Assembly: GCA_032871835.1 (NCBI GenBank)
Contig: CM065301.1
Span: 18,121,291 to 18,185,290 of the forward strand
Length of the DNA: 64,000 bases
Direction: 5' to 3'
Source: Dipteronia dyeriana
Lineage: Eukaryota > Streptophyta > Magnoliopsida > Sapindales > Sapindaceae
Under the pieces are notes generated by a model that did not search any database, had not been told where the DNA came from, and worked only from the letters and a program-made list of their open reading frames with translations. How positions within the stretch are numbered: the first letter of the stretch is position 1; the number at the start of each line of letters is the position of its first letter. Shown piece after piece: positions 35,996 to 46,771 of this stretch. The translations under genes were made by a program, and so were the position numbers.

Positions 35996-36487
35996 ATTCT
36001 GTCTAGGGATGCACATTTATTTTCGGGGTCTCAAATCTCCACACCCCCATCCCTATTTTGAGATTTTTTTTTTAGAAAAAAATTGAGAAATTGGGGTAGG
36101 TCTCCAAATTAAAATGGGGGCTCCCCATCCCCATTTCTCCATTTCCCCCACAATTAAATTGAAATGGGGATGGGGATAGAGATCCCAATTTCTCAATTTC
36201 CCCCAAAAGTATATAAATATAATTATAATATGTATTTGAATTATTTGAAATATTTTATGTTGAATTTGTAATGCATTGATATTTTTTATTTGTAATGAAA
36301 GATTTTTTTTTTATAATTTAATTCATAATTTTTAGTTAAATAGGGAAATAGAAAAATGAGGGACCGGGGGATACGAGAAAACAGGAAAAAACGAAGAAAA
36401 TGGGGAACTGGGTATGGGGATGGAGGGACCTACCCCCAAACATCCACATCCATCCTCAATCCCCAAACGTGCATCCCTAATCCTGTC
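35996..36487. mobile_element. Non-autonomous hAT element 3
   Basis: A 476-bp element (36004-36479) flanked by ATTCTGTC (35996-36003) and ATCCTGTC (36480-36487), 7 of 8 identical. Ends are TAGGGATGCACATTTA and, read backwards, TAGGGATGCACGTTTGG, an inverted repeat of about 16 bp. The interior is rich in GGGGA/TCCCC. It has no coding capacity. Confidence 0.88.
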
Positions 36488-36529
36488 TAGACACGATTAT
36501 GTTTATTTTATTTTTTTAGTTCTTTTAAA

Positions 36530-36633
36530 AATAGTTTAACAATAAATAAATATATAAAAAAATAATTAAATTTGTTTAAAAACAAAATAAATCTATATTT
36601 TTTATTAAAATTAATTTTAAATATTGTTAATTT

Positions 36634-36670
<37 letters not shown>

Positions 36671-37005
36671 AATATTTATTTATCGAAAAAATTATTTCAA
36701 TAATTTGTTATTTAATTTTCATTCGATTATTTGGGACTGAGACTTTCAATTCTAATTCCTTTTACTGGATTGAAGAATCTAAATTCGTTGGGCCCACCGT
36801 AATCCCACCAATATTTTGTTAGAACATTATTTTATTAAATAAACAAATTATAAAATTGTACAAATATTTAAATTTATTTTAAATAATATAAATCTATATT
36901 TTAATTTTTTTTTAGATATTGTTACTTTAATAATATATAAATTAAAACATTTATTTTCTTCAAAAAAATATTTCAATAATTTATTATTCAATTTCAAAAT
37001 ATTAT
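36530..37005. repeat. Imperfect direct duplication, AT-rich
   Basis: About 180 bp near 36530-36720 (TAAATCTATATTTT, TATTGTTAATTTAATAATATAT, ATTATTTCAATAATTTGTTAT) is repeated near 36845-37000 (ATAAATCTATATTTTAAT, TATTGTTACTTTAATAATATAT, AATATTTCAATAATTTATTAT). A (TA)n microsatellite at 36640-36668 lies in the first copy. Further right, 37180-37205 reads GTATACCAGACGGAGCCTAA, which resembles a Harbinger-type end, without a convincing partner. Confidence 0.55.
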
Positions 37006-37438
37006 CAAAATTAAAATATTATTATATTTAGTTTAATCTCATGTTTCAACAAACAATCCATAGTATTAATTCAGTCTAGTTATATGTTTATTTAAACACA
37101 ATACAATATTAATTTAGTTCAGTCCAATTAAATCTAATCTCATCTAATCCCTGATCCCTAATTTCATCTCAATCCAATTCGATCTCGTATACCAGACGGA
37201 GCCTAATGTATTAATTATGTGAAGAGTGTGACCTCAACAAAAACCTAACTTTTCTTTTGAATTTAATTAAATGCACATAGAAGCCATGAATTTCTATTTC
37301 TTTGCATCTGCTAAGGGGAGTTAACTCTACTATCATTCTTTTGGCCTAAAATGCCCAACCATAAGTCTTATGAATGACTTGGGTACCCATCAAGTGATAT
37401 CTATTCCACAATACGGAAAAAAAAACTATACATACATG

Positions 37439-38724
37439 TTTATAAAAGGGTTCAAAAAATAAATTGCACATTTTGGAGGTGACATTTTAACACTGTCAAT
37501 ATTTTAATAACTTATGTTCGAAAGATAGTTATTATGATGAACGGATAAAAATACCCCCAGTAGTTGTTCCACATTAGATTTCTTTTATTCATTTTACAGT
37601 GATAGAGTTGTGAAGTAGAGAGAGAAAGTCTCGTTGAAACCCAGACAATCATTCAAACAGCGATAGAGTGGCACTACGCAAACACGTCCGAGCTTCTTTT
37701 TTTTCAAAGGGATTAGGTTTTTTTTTGTCAGAGATCAAGTTTTTTTGTACATTATTGAGCTTTTTTTTTAAGGATCAGTTTTTTTTTACATGATCAAACT
37801 TTTTTTTGTTAAGGATTGAGTTTTTTTTTTACATGATCGAGTTTTTTTATAAGAGATCGAGCTTTTTTGTACATGATCGTGTTTTTTTTTACATGATCGA
37901 GTTTTTTTTATAAGGGATCAAGCTTTTATTTTTACATGATCGAGCTTTTTTGTTAAGGACCGAGTTTTTTTTTTACACGATCGAGTTTTTTTGTTAAGGA
38001 TCGAGTTTTTTTTACATGATCGAGTTTTTTTTTGTGAGGGATCGAGCTTTTTTATACATGATCGAGCTTTTTTGTACATGATCGAGCTTTTTTTGTAAGG
38101 GATCGACCTTTTTTTTACATGATCGAGCTTTTTTTGTTAAAGATCGAGTTTTTTTTTACATGATCTAGTTTTTTTTTTTAAGGGATCGAGTTTTTTTATG
38201 AGAGATTGGGCTTTTTTTAAAAGGGATCGAGTTTTTTTGTACATGATCGAGCTTTTTTTGTGAGAGATCGAGCTTTTTTTTGTGAGAGATCGAGTTTTTT
38301 TCTTAAGGGTTCGAGCTTATTTTTCCAAAATTATAAACTTGTTTGCACCGGTTTAAAAATACTCGTACCAATGTAAAAAAAGCTTTGACAAAATAAAAAA
38401 TTGCTCGAACCAATTACAAAACATCTCGTAAACATATCAAAAAAAAAGCTCAGACCAATTTTAGATCGAAAAAACTGGATCATGTTCAGACAAATTATAG
38501 ATCGATTTTCTAACAAGTTTTTTGGAGAGAGAGAAACGAGTTACCGCTTTCAGTGATCAAAATGTGGAGATGAAAGTACAAAGAGAAATAAAAATTGATT
38601 ATTTAAGAGCAATATGAGTAGTTCACCATAATAGGTGTATTTTAAACTTAACTTATTAAACCGGTGGCATCACTACAATTCACAAAAAAAAAGTGATATT
38701 TCTCACAATTTCCACTTTATAAAA
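37439..38724. mobile_element. MULE family element, copy A, with minisatellite core
   Basis: A 1268-bp element (37448-38715) flanked by the perfect 9-bp duplication TTTATAAAA (37439-37447 and 38716-38724), the size expected of Mutator-like elements. The two ends are diverged inverted repeats of about 100 bp or more: TTTTAATAACTTATGTTC and ATTATGATGAAC near 37500-37545 answer the reverse complement of about 38615-38665. End regions align with copy B at 61039-62010, but the core differs. No transposase or captured gene is recognised. It ends about 0.5 kb upstream of the thaumatin-like gene's TATA box. Confidence 0.85.
37700..38325 (+). repeat. Minisatellite core of MULE copy A
   Basis: About 28 head-to-tail units of 19-25 bp built on GATCGAG(C/T)TTTTTTT followed by either GTACAT or GTTAAGG. 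Unit length varies mainly through the T run. Confidence 0.9.
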
Positions 38725-39228
38725 TGTGTACGGTGTCATCGAAAACTCCACATACATACTTATAAAATATATATGATGTCATACTATTTGAATTAAGAGA
38801 AAATGTGATATGATCAAATGTATTGAAACATGACAATATTTTATATTTTATATATTACTTTACTAAGGCAATATTATCCTTAAAGTAAATGTGAAATTAC
38901 ACTTATTTTAAGTTTAATAACAACTAAAAATGTCTTAAGAAATTGAGACTACATCATTAAGAAATTAAAGATTTTTTCAACAATTAAAATCAATTTGATA
39001 TAATTCGGTTATTAAATATGTAGGTAGACTAATCAATGCAAGATCGATAAAAATATTTCATACAAGTAAACATAACAGGTGGAAGAGTGGAACCAACACG
39101 GCATTACTCCATTTCCATTGATTGCAGCATTTTGACAAGTTCATGTACTTGTTAATTTATTCCACGTTTTCGGATGTAAAGACAACTGTGGAGGCTAAAA
39201 CTTGTTGAATTTGTATCACACTCAAGCC
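38725..39228. other. Upstream region of the thaumatin-like gene
   Basis: AT-rich and without an open frame. It probably contains the distal promoter, but no named cis-element could be supported. Confidence 0.4.
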
Positions 39229-39236
39229 TATAAATA
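39229..39236 (+). promoter_or_regulatory. TATA box of the thaumatin-like gene
   Basis: TATAAATA lies 78 bp before the start codon at 39307, so transcription would begin near 39260. The position fits a short plant 5' leader. Confidence 0.75.
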
Positions 39237-39306
39237 CCTCCCTTCGTTTTAACTAAACACTTAACAGCTACTTCCTCAAATATCAAAGCATTATTAATTT
39301 CGAAAT

Positions 39307-40381
39307 ATGATGAATACTCAAGTCATATTTTGCCTTACCTTGGCGCTCTTCGTCTCTGGTAAATTACAATTTCTATATTTTATCTAGTTTCTCGTCAATC
39401 TAGTATATTTGTTTTGGATTTTATGTATGCATGCATGTACTTCAACTGCTCTATTCCTGATAAACTCATCACCACGGACAGGGTTTAGCTATTACAATAC
39501 AGTATCTGTATTGTTAATAGGTAGTCATCGAAATGAAATATATATTTTTTGAAACCTTTAAATTTTATAGACCCTTAGATTAAAATCAACTTCTAGCTTT
39601 CAATCCAGCAACTTAACGGTTAGTGTATATGACAATACATGCATTTATATTGATGGTAAACAAGATATTGATAACGTTTTGTTCAACAATTGATATTGCA
39701 GGGGCTCACATGGCGACCATTAGCATCAAAAACAATTGTCAGTACACTATTTGGCCAGGAACTCTAACCGGTGGCGGCGGAGCACAACTATCAACCACGG
39801 GATTTGAGCTAGGCTCCACACAAACAAGATCAATCGACGTTAGTGCCCCATGGACAGGCCGTTTTTGGGCCCGAACACAATGCTCCACAGCCTCTGGCAG
39901 GTTCACTTGTCCAACTGCAGACTGTGGCTCAGGCGAGGTCACATGCAACGGCGCAGGCGCAGCCCCACCAGCGTCTCTTGTAGAATTCACTATTGCAGCA
40001 AATAATGGACAAGATTTCTACGATGTTAGTCTTGTAGATGGCTTTAATTTGCCTGTTTCTGTAACCCCACAAGGCGGCTCCGGTCCTACTTGCGTTACCT
40101 CAAGCTGTTCAGCCAATGTAAACAGCGTGTGCCCGTCAGAGCTGGCTGTGAAAGGGTCGGATGGAAGTACAATTGCTTGTAAGAGTGCATGTGCCGCGTT
40201 GAATCAGCCGCAGTACTGTTGCACTGGGGAGTTTGGTACTCCTGATAAATGCCCACCAACGAACTACTCGAAGATTTTCAAGGACCAGTGTCCTCAGGCT
40301 TACAGTTATGCTTATGATGATAGCAGTAGCACTTTTTCGTGCACCGGTGGGGCTAACTACGCTATTACTTTCTGTCCATGA
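39307..40381 (+). CDS. Thaumatin-like protein (PR-5 family)
   Basis: Two exons, 39307-39358 and 39702-40381, with a GT-AG intron of 343 bp, give a 243-residue secreted protein. Exon 1 encodes almost the whole signal peptide (MMNTQVIFCLTLALFVSG), so the open frame seen further upstream in exon 2 is intronic and not the true start. The mature part has the thaumatin start ATISIKNNC, the family signature GRFTCPTADCG, the acidic-cleft residues in ARTQC, VEFTI and FYDVSLVDGFN, and ends ITFCP. There are 16 Cys in the mature protein, the number that forms the eight disulfides of large thaumatin-like proteins, and the length is normal for the family. Members act in the apoplast in pathogen and stress responses and some bind beta-glucans; that role here is inferred. 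It appears intact. Confidence 0.95.
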
Positions 40382-40500
40382 AAGTGATTATATAGGAACC
40401 AAATGTTTAATTTAGAGATAAATAAGTCCGATCCTCACGGACAATAAGTGGATAAATGTCATCAAAAATTTATGTTTGAGATGATAATTATAACTTCAGA

Positions 40501-40506
40501 AATAAA
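40501..40506 (+). terminator. Possible poly(A) signal of the thaumatin-like gene
   Basis: AATAAA about 120 bp after the stop codon, followed by a T-rich stretch. It is a plausible near-upstream element, not proven. Confidence 0.4.
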
Positions 40507-40552
40507 AGAAAAGAAATTTCTCTCTCTATATATAATCAAGTTTGTTTTTTCG

Positions 40553-40738
40553 GTAATGCTACACATCCAATCTAAAATCATACCATTTTCATCACAATAC
40601 ATATGACACTTGAAATGTTAGCTGGTTAGTGGATACATGTGATAGATGAAATAAAACATCATTCCCATCTAATATGTCATACGTGTTGGAATGAAAAATA
40701 TGAGATTTTAGATGAGATATTTAACGATTAACATTATT
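40553..40738. mobile_element. Short MITE-like inverted repeat
   Basis: The left side GGTAATGCTACACATCCAAT and CTAAAATCATACCATTTTC is answered by the reverse complement of the right side (AATAATGTTAATCG, CTAAAATCTCATATTTTTC, ACGTATGACATATTAGATG). A convincing target duplication was not found. The element lies just 3' of the thaumatin-like gene. Confidence 0.5.
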
Positions 40739-40881
40739 CTTGGTTTTTATATCATCGATACGTATGATGAGTCGAAACAAGGTACATTAACACAATTAAT
40801 GAACACTCTTCATCAAACCACACTATACGGTATATACAATCTAGTTAAATGAAAAGTTTGAAGCTAGAACTCAGTAAATAT

Positions 40882-40950
40882 ACATCTTCTTTGTTAATCA
40901 TTACAATGGTATATAACATCTTCTTTGTTAATCATTACAAGGGTATATGT
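40882..40950. repeat. 34-bp tandem duplication
   Basis: ACATCTTCTTTGTTAATCATTACAA occurs at 40882 and again at 40916 with one change in the following bases, a simple two-copy tandem repeat. Confidence 0.9.
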
Positions 40951-41769
40951 CGTATAAAGATCTTGGTTAAAAACTTAAACCAGGTGATCTTTTTAAAATA
41001 AAAAAAGCCGTAAAATTTTATGGAATTTAAATTTATCATTTTCCCAAAACTTTATTGCTTTTGCCAATTTTTTTTAAATTTTAAATTTTTGACAGAAATA
41101 CCTTTAATGATTTTTTAAAAAAAATAAATAAATAATCATATCAAAATTCATTATAATCGATAAATTTCATCGAATATCTCGATTTCCTTGAGCTAAAATA
41201 AGAGATCCCGTAGGAGAAAACTACACACCTATATAGTTCTTCTTTGGTCAGATCGGTCCAGAAAATAAATTTTATGACCAAAGTTATGTATTGTTGTGGA
41301 ACCTGTTCCATAATATTATGAAATTAGACGTTTAGTTAAATAATGTTGTAGAATTGGTTTCAAAATGTTATGTAACTTCGATCCTGAAATATTTTGTTAG
41401 ATTTGACCGCGCTAAAAAATTATTATAAGACAAATAATTTTTTCTTAATTAATTGTATTATTGAGTGGACAAACAATTCATTAAAAAAAAGGCATTTTAT
41501 TTCTTTTAATCAAAACAATACCAACAATAAGAGTTTTATTTATTTATTTTTCAACTTATTTTTTAGGGGTGAATTCATAAGTAGCTAAAAAAATTATCAG
41601 TTTATTGTTTTTAGCTACTAATATATTATCAATTTTGACCACTTTTGGACATAATACCCCTAGATTTGAAATGGACGGTGAAAAATACCCTCGCAAAAAA
41701 TTATCTTGTCACATCAAGTGAAAAACGATTAGCGTTTGTTATATCAAGTAAAAAAGAAGAAAGAGAGAA
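40951..41769. other. AT-rich spacer with a hairpin
   Basis: No gene seen. AGTAGCTAAAAA (41580-41591) and TTTTTAGCTACT (41608-41619) are perfect 12-bp inverted arms with a 16-base loop. The following TATTATCAATTTTGACCACTTTTGG resembles the terminal regions of MULE-type elements, but no partner end was located. Confidence 0.4.
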
Positions 41770-43395
41770 ATGAACTGTCTCCATCGCCAAAGAACAATTA
41801 GGGTTTGTTGCTGTCGCTACATTACTGTTGCTGCCGCTCCCCATCGCCATCATTGTGTGACTGTCGTTGCCACTCCCAGTAGCTGTATTATTGGTGCTGC
41901 CGCTCCCCGTTGTCATCGCCGTGTCATTGTCGATGTCGCTCACCGTCGCTGTGGCTGTCTCACTGTCGTTGCGCTCGCCTCACGTCTCCCTCTCGTTTTC
42001 ATCGCAATCTTCTTTTTGATCTGACCAGCTTCTTTAAATCTGATACCCAAATCCTCGACTGAGGTAATTCTAATTTTCGTCGATTGTGTATCAGTTTTCG
42101 TTTATGGATCGATTTGTTTTTTTTTTTTTCGTTTCACAATCGCAAATTTCAAACGATCGATTTTCTTTTAGGAGAGATTTTTTTGTTTGTGGATCGAGGG
42201 ATATTTGAGACCATAAAAAGTCAGATTTAGTTTTTTTTTTTTTTAGAAACTTGGGTCTTGCTGTGATTGCCATATGTTGGGTCTTGTTGCGTTTGATTAG
42301 TGTATATGATTAGTGGCATTTTCAAGAGAATATAATAGATATTACTTGGTTTAGGTAATGGACCACAATTAATTAGGTGGAATTGCAGTAACAAATGTTG
42401 ACAAAATGAGACTGTTTTAGTTTAACTAAAAGTCTATTAAGAACTAGGATTATAAATCCTGTGTGATGAAGATGATAAAGCCTGGGATTATTAGGAAAAA
42501 TTATATGATGATGATGATTTTAAGAGCTCGAAAAGATAAGAAGAAAGGGATTAGTTAGAGAGTGATAGATTAAAGCTTTATAAAGACTGATATGAATTGA
42601 TTAGTGATATCACTTATGTGTGTTATATAGATCTATTTCAGTGACACTAATGCAATTTTTTGTTTTGATTTTGTAGATGGAAAATATAAATTATGAGGAT
42701 TTCCTCATTAAACGGGGAAATTCATGGATAAAAAAGTCGACCATAAATTTGTACTGCAATTTAAATGGACTGCCAGATATTGCAAAGGTTCTTAAAAGGT
42801 AGGAGAGTTGGTTGAGTTATGGACCATATGTTTTGGGTACCTACTTGTCATCACGAAAGAGTTGACTTTTTCGGTGAGCGTACTGTATAATTTGATGTTG
42901 AGGCAAATACGTATACTCGGAGTGACCGGTGACAATGAATTTCACTTCTTAGTAGGTGGTAAAGTGGTCAAATTCATAAAAAGAGAATTTTGTTTGGTCA
43001 CGGGCCTACAAATTGGGGTGATGTCTGACATATTCTTGAAACCTTATCATGCCATTCTTGATGGGATCCACGATGGATATTTCAAAATGGATGAGAATGT
43101 ACAATTGAAACATGTGTGGAAAAAGTTTATAGGTGGACAATTTGAACAACCAAAGGATGATTTGAAGATGACACTATTATTGATTGTCAACAACATTTTG
43201 TTTGGTCAAGATCTGAGGAGGAAAGCGACATTATGGCTCTTTGAATTGGTGGAGGATCTAGAAGCCTTTAATTCTTTTCCATGGGGAAGTTATATGTATA
43301 TGATGACAATCCACTACCTACGATAAGGATTTCGATCTGCAAATGAATCATCGAAGGTCATTGCACACTATAACTTGTACGGCTTTCCTTGGACA
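41770..43395 (+). pseudogene. DUF1985-domain protein pseudogene
   Basis: 41770-42062 looks like a 5' leader, followed by a possible leader intron (donor GTAATTC at 42064, acceptor TTTTGTAG ending 42676). ATG 42677 opens a frame (MENINYEDFLIKRGNS) that hits TAG near 42799. A frameshift then gives 42808-43326 with VLYNLMLRQIRILGV, GGKVVKFIKREFCLVTGL and VEDLEAFNSFPWGSYMYM, followed by TAA 43324-43326 and a few more matching residues. REF..VTGL and DLEAFN..PWG are landmarks of DUF1985, a plant domain often linked to Ulp1-type proteases and carried by Mutator-like elements. No Ulp1 protease domain is visible here. This is likely a decayed transposon-borne gene. Confidence 0.7.
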
Positions 43396-44010
43396 GTAGT
43401 GGTGAGTTGTCACTTTCCTTAAGACACCATAATTTTTATATGGAAAACCCTAATAGGGAAAACCCATAGTCACCTTGACGAAGGAGAAAAATAAATTTTC
43501 ACTATGAGAAAATGATTACAATTTACAAACGAAGTATTGCTTATGGTGCCTCCCTTTTTTTCTTTGCTTGATACATGTGTTTATATAGGGTTAAGGTATT
43601 GCCCTAGCCCTTGACAGACAAGCAAAGAGTAATACTAAGCGAGATTCTAGGAGGATCGTATTTAAACGAGATTCTTGGTGAATCGAGTCACTGTGCATTC
43701 ATGGTGCAAGGATCCTCATTCTTTGTGTGAGAAATCTTCTAAATCTACACATTTATTACACAATTTGTCAACTGTGAGATTATTGGTGATTATCTGGCCT
43801 AATCCACTACAGTCTTATGGAAGACATGTTGAAATGAGTGCTATTAATGATACTTTGTATTTGCTGCTTGGGTGGCGAGTAGGTTTCCATTATGGGTAAC
43901 TTGCTCTTTGCTTGTCAAGTCGCCATTGTCGTGCATGGTCCGTCAAATTAACGTGGCCTAGTGTCGTGGAGATTTAGTTTTACAAATTCCGGACCATATG
44001 CTGACATGTC
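43396..44010. other. Possible LTR-like insertion after the DUF1985 pseudogene
   Basis: The DUF1985 homology stops at GTAGTGGTGAG (about 43400). The sequence that follows (AAAACCCATAGTCACC, GAGAAAATGATTACAATTTAC, TTTATATAGGGTTAAGG) has the style of plant LTRs, including a TATATAG box, but I could not find matching termini or target duplications. An acidic frame further right (NNDDEEVMQNNDDIDIDV, about 44057-44116) might be the C-terminus of the interrupted gene. Confidence 0.3.
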
Positions 44011-44116
44011 AAAACGAATAAAATTAGCCCAAATAAATATGAATCATTAATCAATTATAACAATGATGATGAGGAAGTCATGCAAAACAATGATGACATT
44101 GATATCGATGTCTAGG

Positions 44117-45184
44117 TACAATAATGATATGTTTTTGTTATTGTTATTTTTTTATTTATTTGTCAATTTATTTTTATGTTTGAAGAAATTTTTTATTTTA
44201 GCTATTTATATTGAATACGATGTTAGAGTAATATGCAGTTTTCTTTCTGGAAGACGAATTTTGGTGACCTCATTATTCACTTGTAAGAAAACATAAATGA
44301 ATAAATTGTGCATGCTCATCTCCATCTCTCAATTTTTGTTTATCTTGGGTAGTTTTTATGTAATTGGAGATTTTAATTTCTTCTACCGTAAGTAGAGGTT
44401 TGAATAAATTTAGAAATCTTAAACTATTTCTTTAAGTGGATTGCTGACTTAACTTGGATTTACCTTTATTTTTCGATTAATTCGGATTATTGTCTTTGGC
44501 TTGTTGTTACCTGCTTATTTTATTGGGCACCCTCTATCAGTGACTGAAGTTGATGTGTGAATGATTCATCCAACAATCTCCTTTCTTTTCCTAGTTGATA
44601 CATTGTGGGTTATATCAGCATAGAAAGTTATGTTGTGTATCATCAAAAGCACAAACACTTCTTTAAAAGCTCCGGCCCATAAAGTCTCTCTATATTTATT
44701 AACATACCAAGAGAATTAGAGAATTCAAAAAATTGAAGCAATGGAGGAAGTTTTGTTTAGACCGTAATAATAATAATTTTATTATGCATTTTTATTCATA
44801 AGAAATTAATTATCTCAATTTTATTTGTTGTCTTTTAATGTTATTATCGGTTGTATCTCCTTTTGTTTAATTTTGGGTTGTTTTTTTAATTAAGTTATGG
44901 TATATTTAATCTTAAAATATTTGTTTTTGTTTCATTGATGATCTATATGTAATTTTTATATATATATATATATATATACATATTAAGTAATAGTGATAAA
45001 TATAAAATTAATTACCAAGTAAAAATATATATTACTGAAAAATACTATATATATTTAAAATATAAATTTAATTAATATTATATTAAATATTTAAAACTAT
45101 AATTATTATTACATTTAGTTACCTTTTTATTGTACTGCAAAAATATATAATGACAACATCATTAAAGATTAATTTAAATATGAA

Positions 45185-45222
<38 letters not shown>

Positions 45223-45503
45223 ATAATAAAATTATATATATTTTAAAAATAATTTTACTTTGCATGACCTATTTTAAAAATCGCTCAAATTGTTGTTATG
45301 GATAGCAAATGGAGCTCTTTTGATATTTATGGAGATACTATACTTGTGTAAAAAAACAGTAGTTTTTGGACATTAATATCTCAATGCGTAGCCTTAAATG
45401 TCCACCGTAATATTTTATAGAAACATAAAGGTCCAATTAGCATTCGTTGTTTTTTAAATTGATATTGTAGTACTAGTTAAGATAGAAATTGGGGATTCAC
45501 AAT
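44117..45503. other. AT-rich spacer with (TA)n runs
   Basis: No gene or named repeat. TA microsatellites lie at 44957-44979 and 45190-45220. Confidence 0.5.
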
Positions 45504-45739
45504 ATGGAAATAGCAAAGGAAAGTGAAAAACTGATACCTATCAAGAGTAGATTATAGATCATAGCAACTTGTTGTTGGAGTTGTTGGCTGAAGCTATGAA
45601 AAATGGGATGTGTGATGCGAATGGATCTTTAAGAGAGCTGAATGTAGAAAACTTCATACTTCCTCTTCTTAATTCAAATACTAGGTTTCCAAAAATCTAA
45701 AACAATTACCTGAGCTGAATGAAATGGTTCAAGAATTAA
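45504..45739 (+). pseudogene. Harbinger ORF1 (Myb/SANT-like), fragment
   Basis: ATG 45504 gives MEIAKESEKLIPIKS, then a frameshift near 45549. The shifted frame from 45551 reads LLLELLAEAMKNG, CDANGSLRELNVENFILPLL and NSNTRFPKI, with stops, ending MKWFKN. This pattern (LLLEL..DANG....ILP.LN....YLS.MKWFK) is that of the plant Myb/SANT-like domain carried by PIF/Harbinger ORF1, a DNA-binding partner of the transposase. It lies about 1.0 kb upstream of the transposase, separated by the solo LTR. Confidence 0.65.
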
Positions 45740-45856
45740 TATTCCAGATTGTTGTAGTTCGAATGTTTTGAAAATATGTTTTAGTTTACCTTATATTTTG
45801 CTGATATGAATGTTATTTAGAATTTTCTACAATTTAGTTGAACTAGATCTTGGTTT

Positions 45857-46709
45857 GATACTGTTATAGGGATTTTTTGATAGTGTGACAAGTCAGCATG
45901 ATTAGATATGTCACGTCACAAGAGTCAGGAAAGATCAACCTAAAGCAATTAATAGATAATCTCAATGTCAAGTCGAGATTATCCAAGATGGTCAGGGAAG
46001 CTAACCGATCGAGCACAAATAACCCGGTCGGGGAAACTAATCGATCTGGTAGAGAGGACTTGGTCGGGATAAAATAAGTCTGATCGGAATCAAACAATTG
46101 GTCGATTGGACAACGAGTGTGAGACATTAAAGACAACTTCGACTCAAATATGAAGAGGAATTGTCTTTCTTAAATAAGGAATTTAGAATCACATTCAAAT
46201 AAGGAAATATTATTATTTCCTCTTACATATTAAAGAGTCCAAATCAAACAACAAATATGTTCTTCTAGAATACTGCACACCGATCAGGAAATAAGTTCTA
46301 AACGGACTATTCAACTAGAATCCTACGAAAATTCCAATTCAATGCACAAGATATCCGAATCAAGAAAGAAGACAAAGACGACTTCAACAAGTAACCAGTC
46401 TTAATTAAACACTATCACATTTCCTTATTTGTAACAAGGATTAAGGTTCTATGCACATATAAATAGACCCATGATATCATTGTAAAAGGAGGACATAGAC
46501 ATAGATATACAACAACGTATAGAAAATATACCAGGAAAAGAGAGAGATATACACCAAAGAAAGAGAGATTGAGTTGTAATCATTATACTATAGTGAATTT
46601 CTTCTCGCCGTCATCAGCAACCGTGGATGTTTCCCCACCTTGGGGTCTTACCACGTAAACTTATGTGTGCATGTTTTTCTTCTTTTTATATTTTCTCCAT
46701 AACATCTAC
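45857..46709. mobile_element. Probable solo LTR inside the Harbinger element
   Basis: The unit 45862-46704 (843 bp) starts TGTTATAGGGAT and ends TCTCCATAACA, giving inverted TGTTAT/ATAACA ends. It has a TATA-like ATATAAATAGA near 46458 and LTR-style phrases such as GGGTCTTACCACGTAAAC near 46645. Flanking 5-mers GATAC and TCTAC agree at only 3 of 5 positions, so the target duplication is weak. The separation it causes between ORF1 and the transposase supports an insertion. Confidence 0.6.
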
Positions 46710-46771
46710 AACAATCTGTAAAAACTTGTTAGACGCGTGATCAATCCGATACGATCCAAAAATCACCGTCA

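Noticed and set aside
35780..37210. A larger Harbinger-like element spanning hAT element 3
   Set aside because: Only weak similarity between GACCTGGTGTATACC on the left and GTATACCAGACGGAGCC on the right; no TWA duplication or coding sequence.
37700..38325. CRISPR-like or regulatory array
   Set aside because: Units are continuous minisatellite repeats without unique spacers, inside a plant MULE.
39623..39709. Upstream ATG at 39623 as the start of the thaumatin-like protein
   Set aside because: Those codons lie in the intron; exon 1 at 39307-39358 supplies a proper signal peptide and the splice sites fit.
41701..42024. Open frames on both strands in the leader of the DUF1985 gene
   Set aside because: They consist of CCG/CAT-type low-complexity repeats (poly Thr/Gly/Ser or His/Arg/Cys) and precede a probable leader intron.
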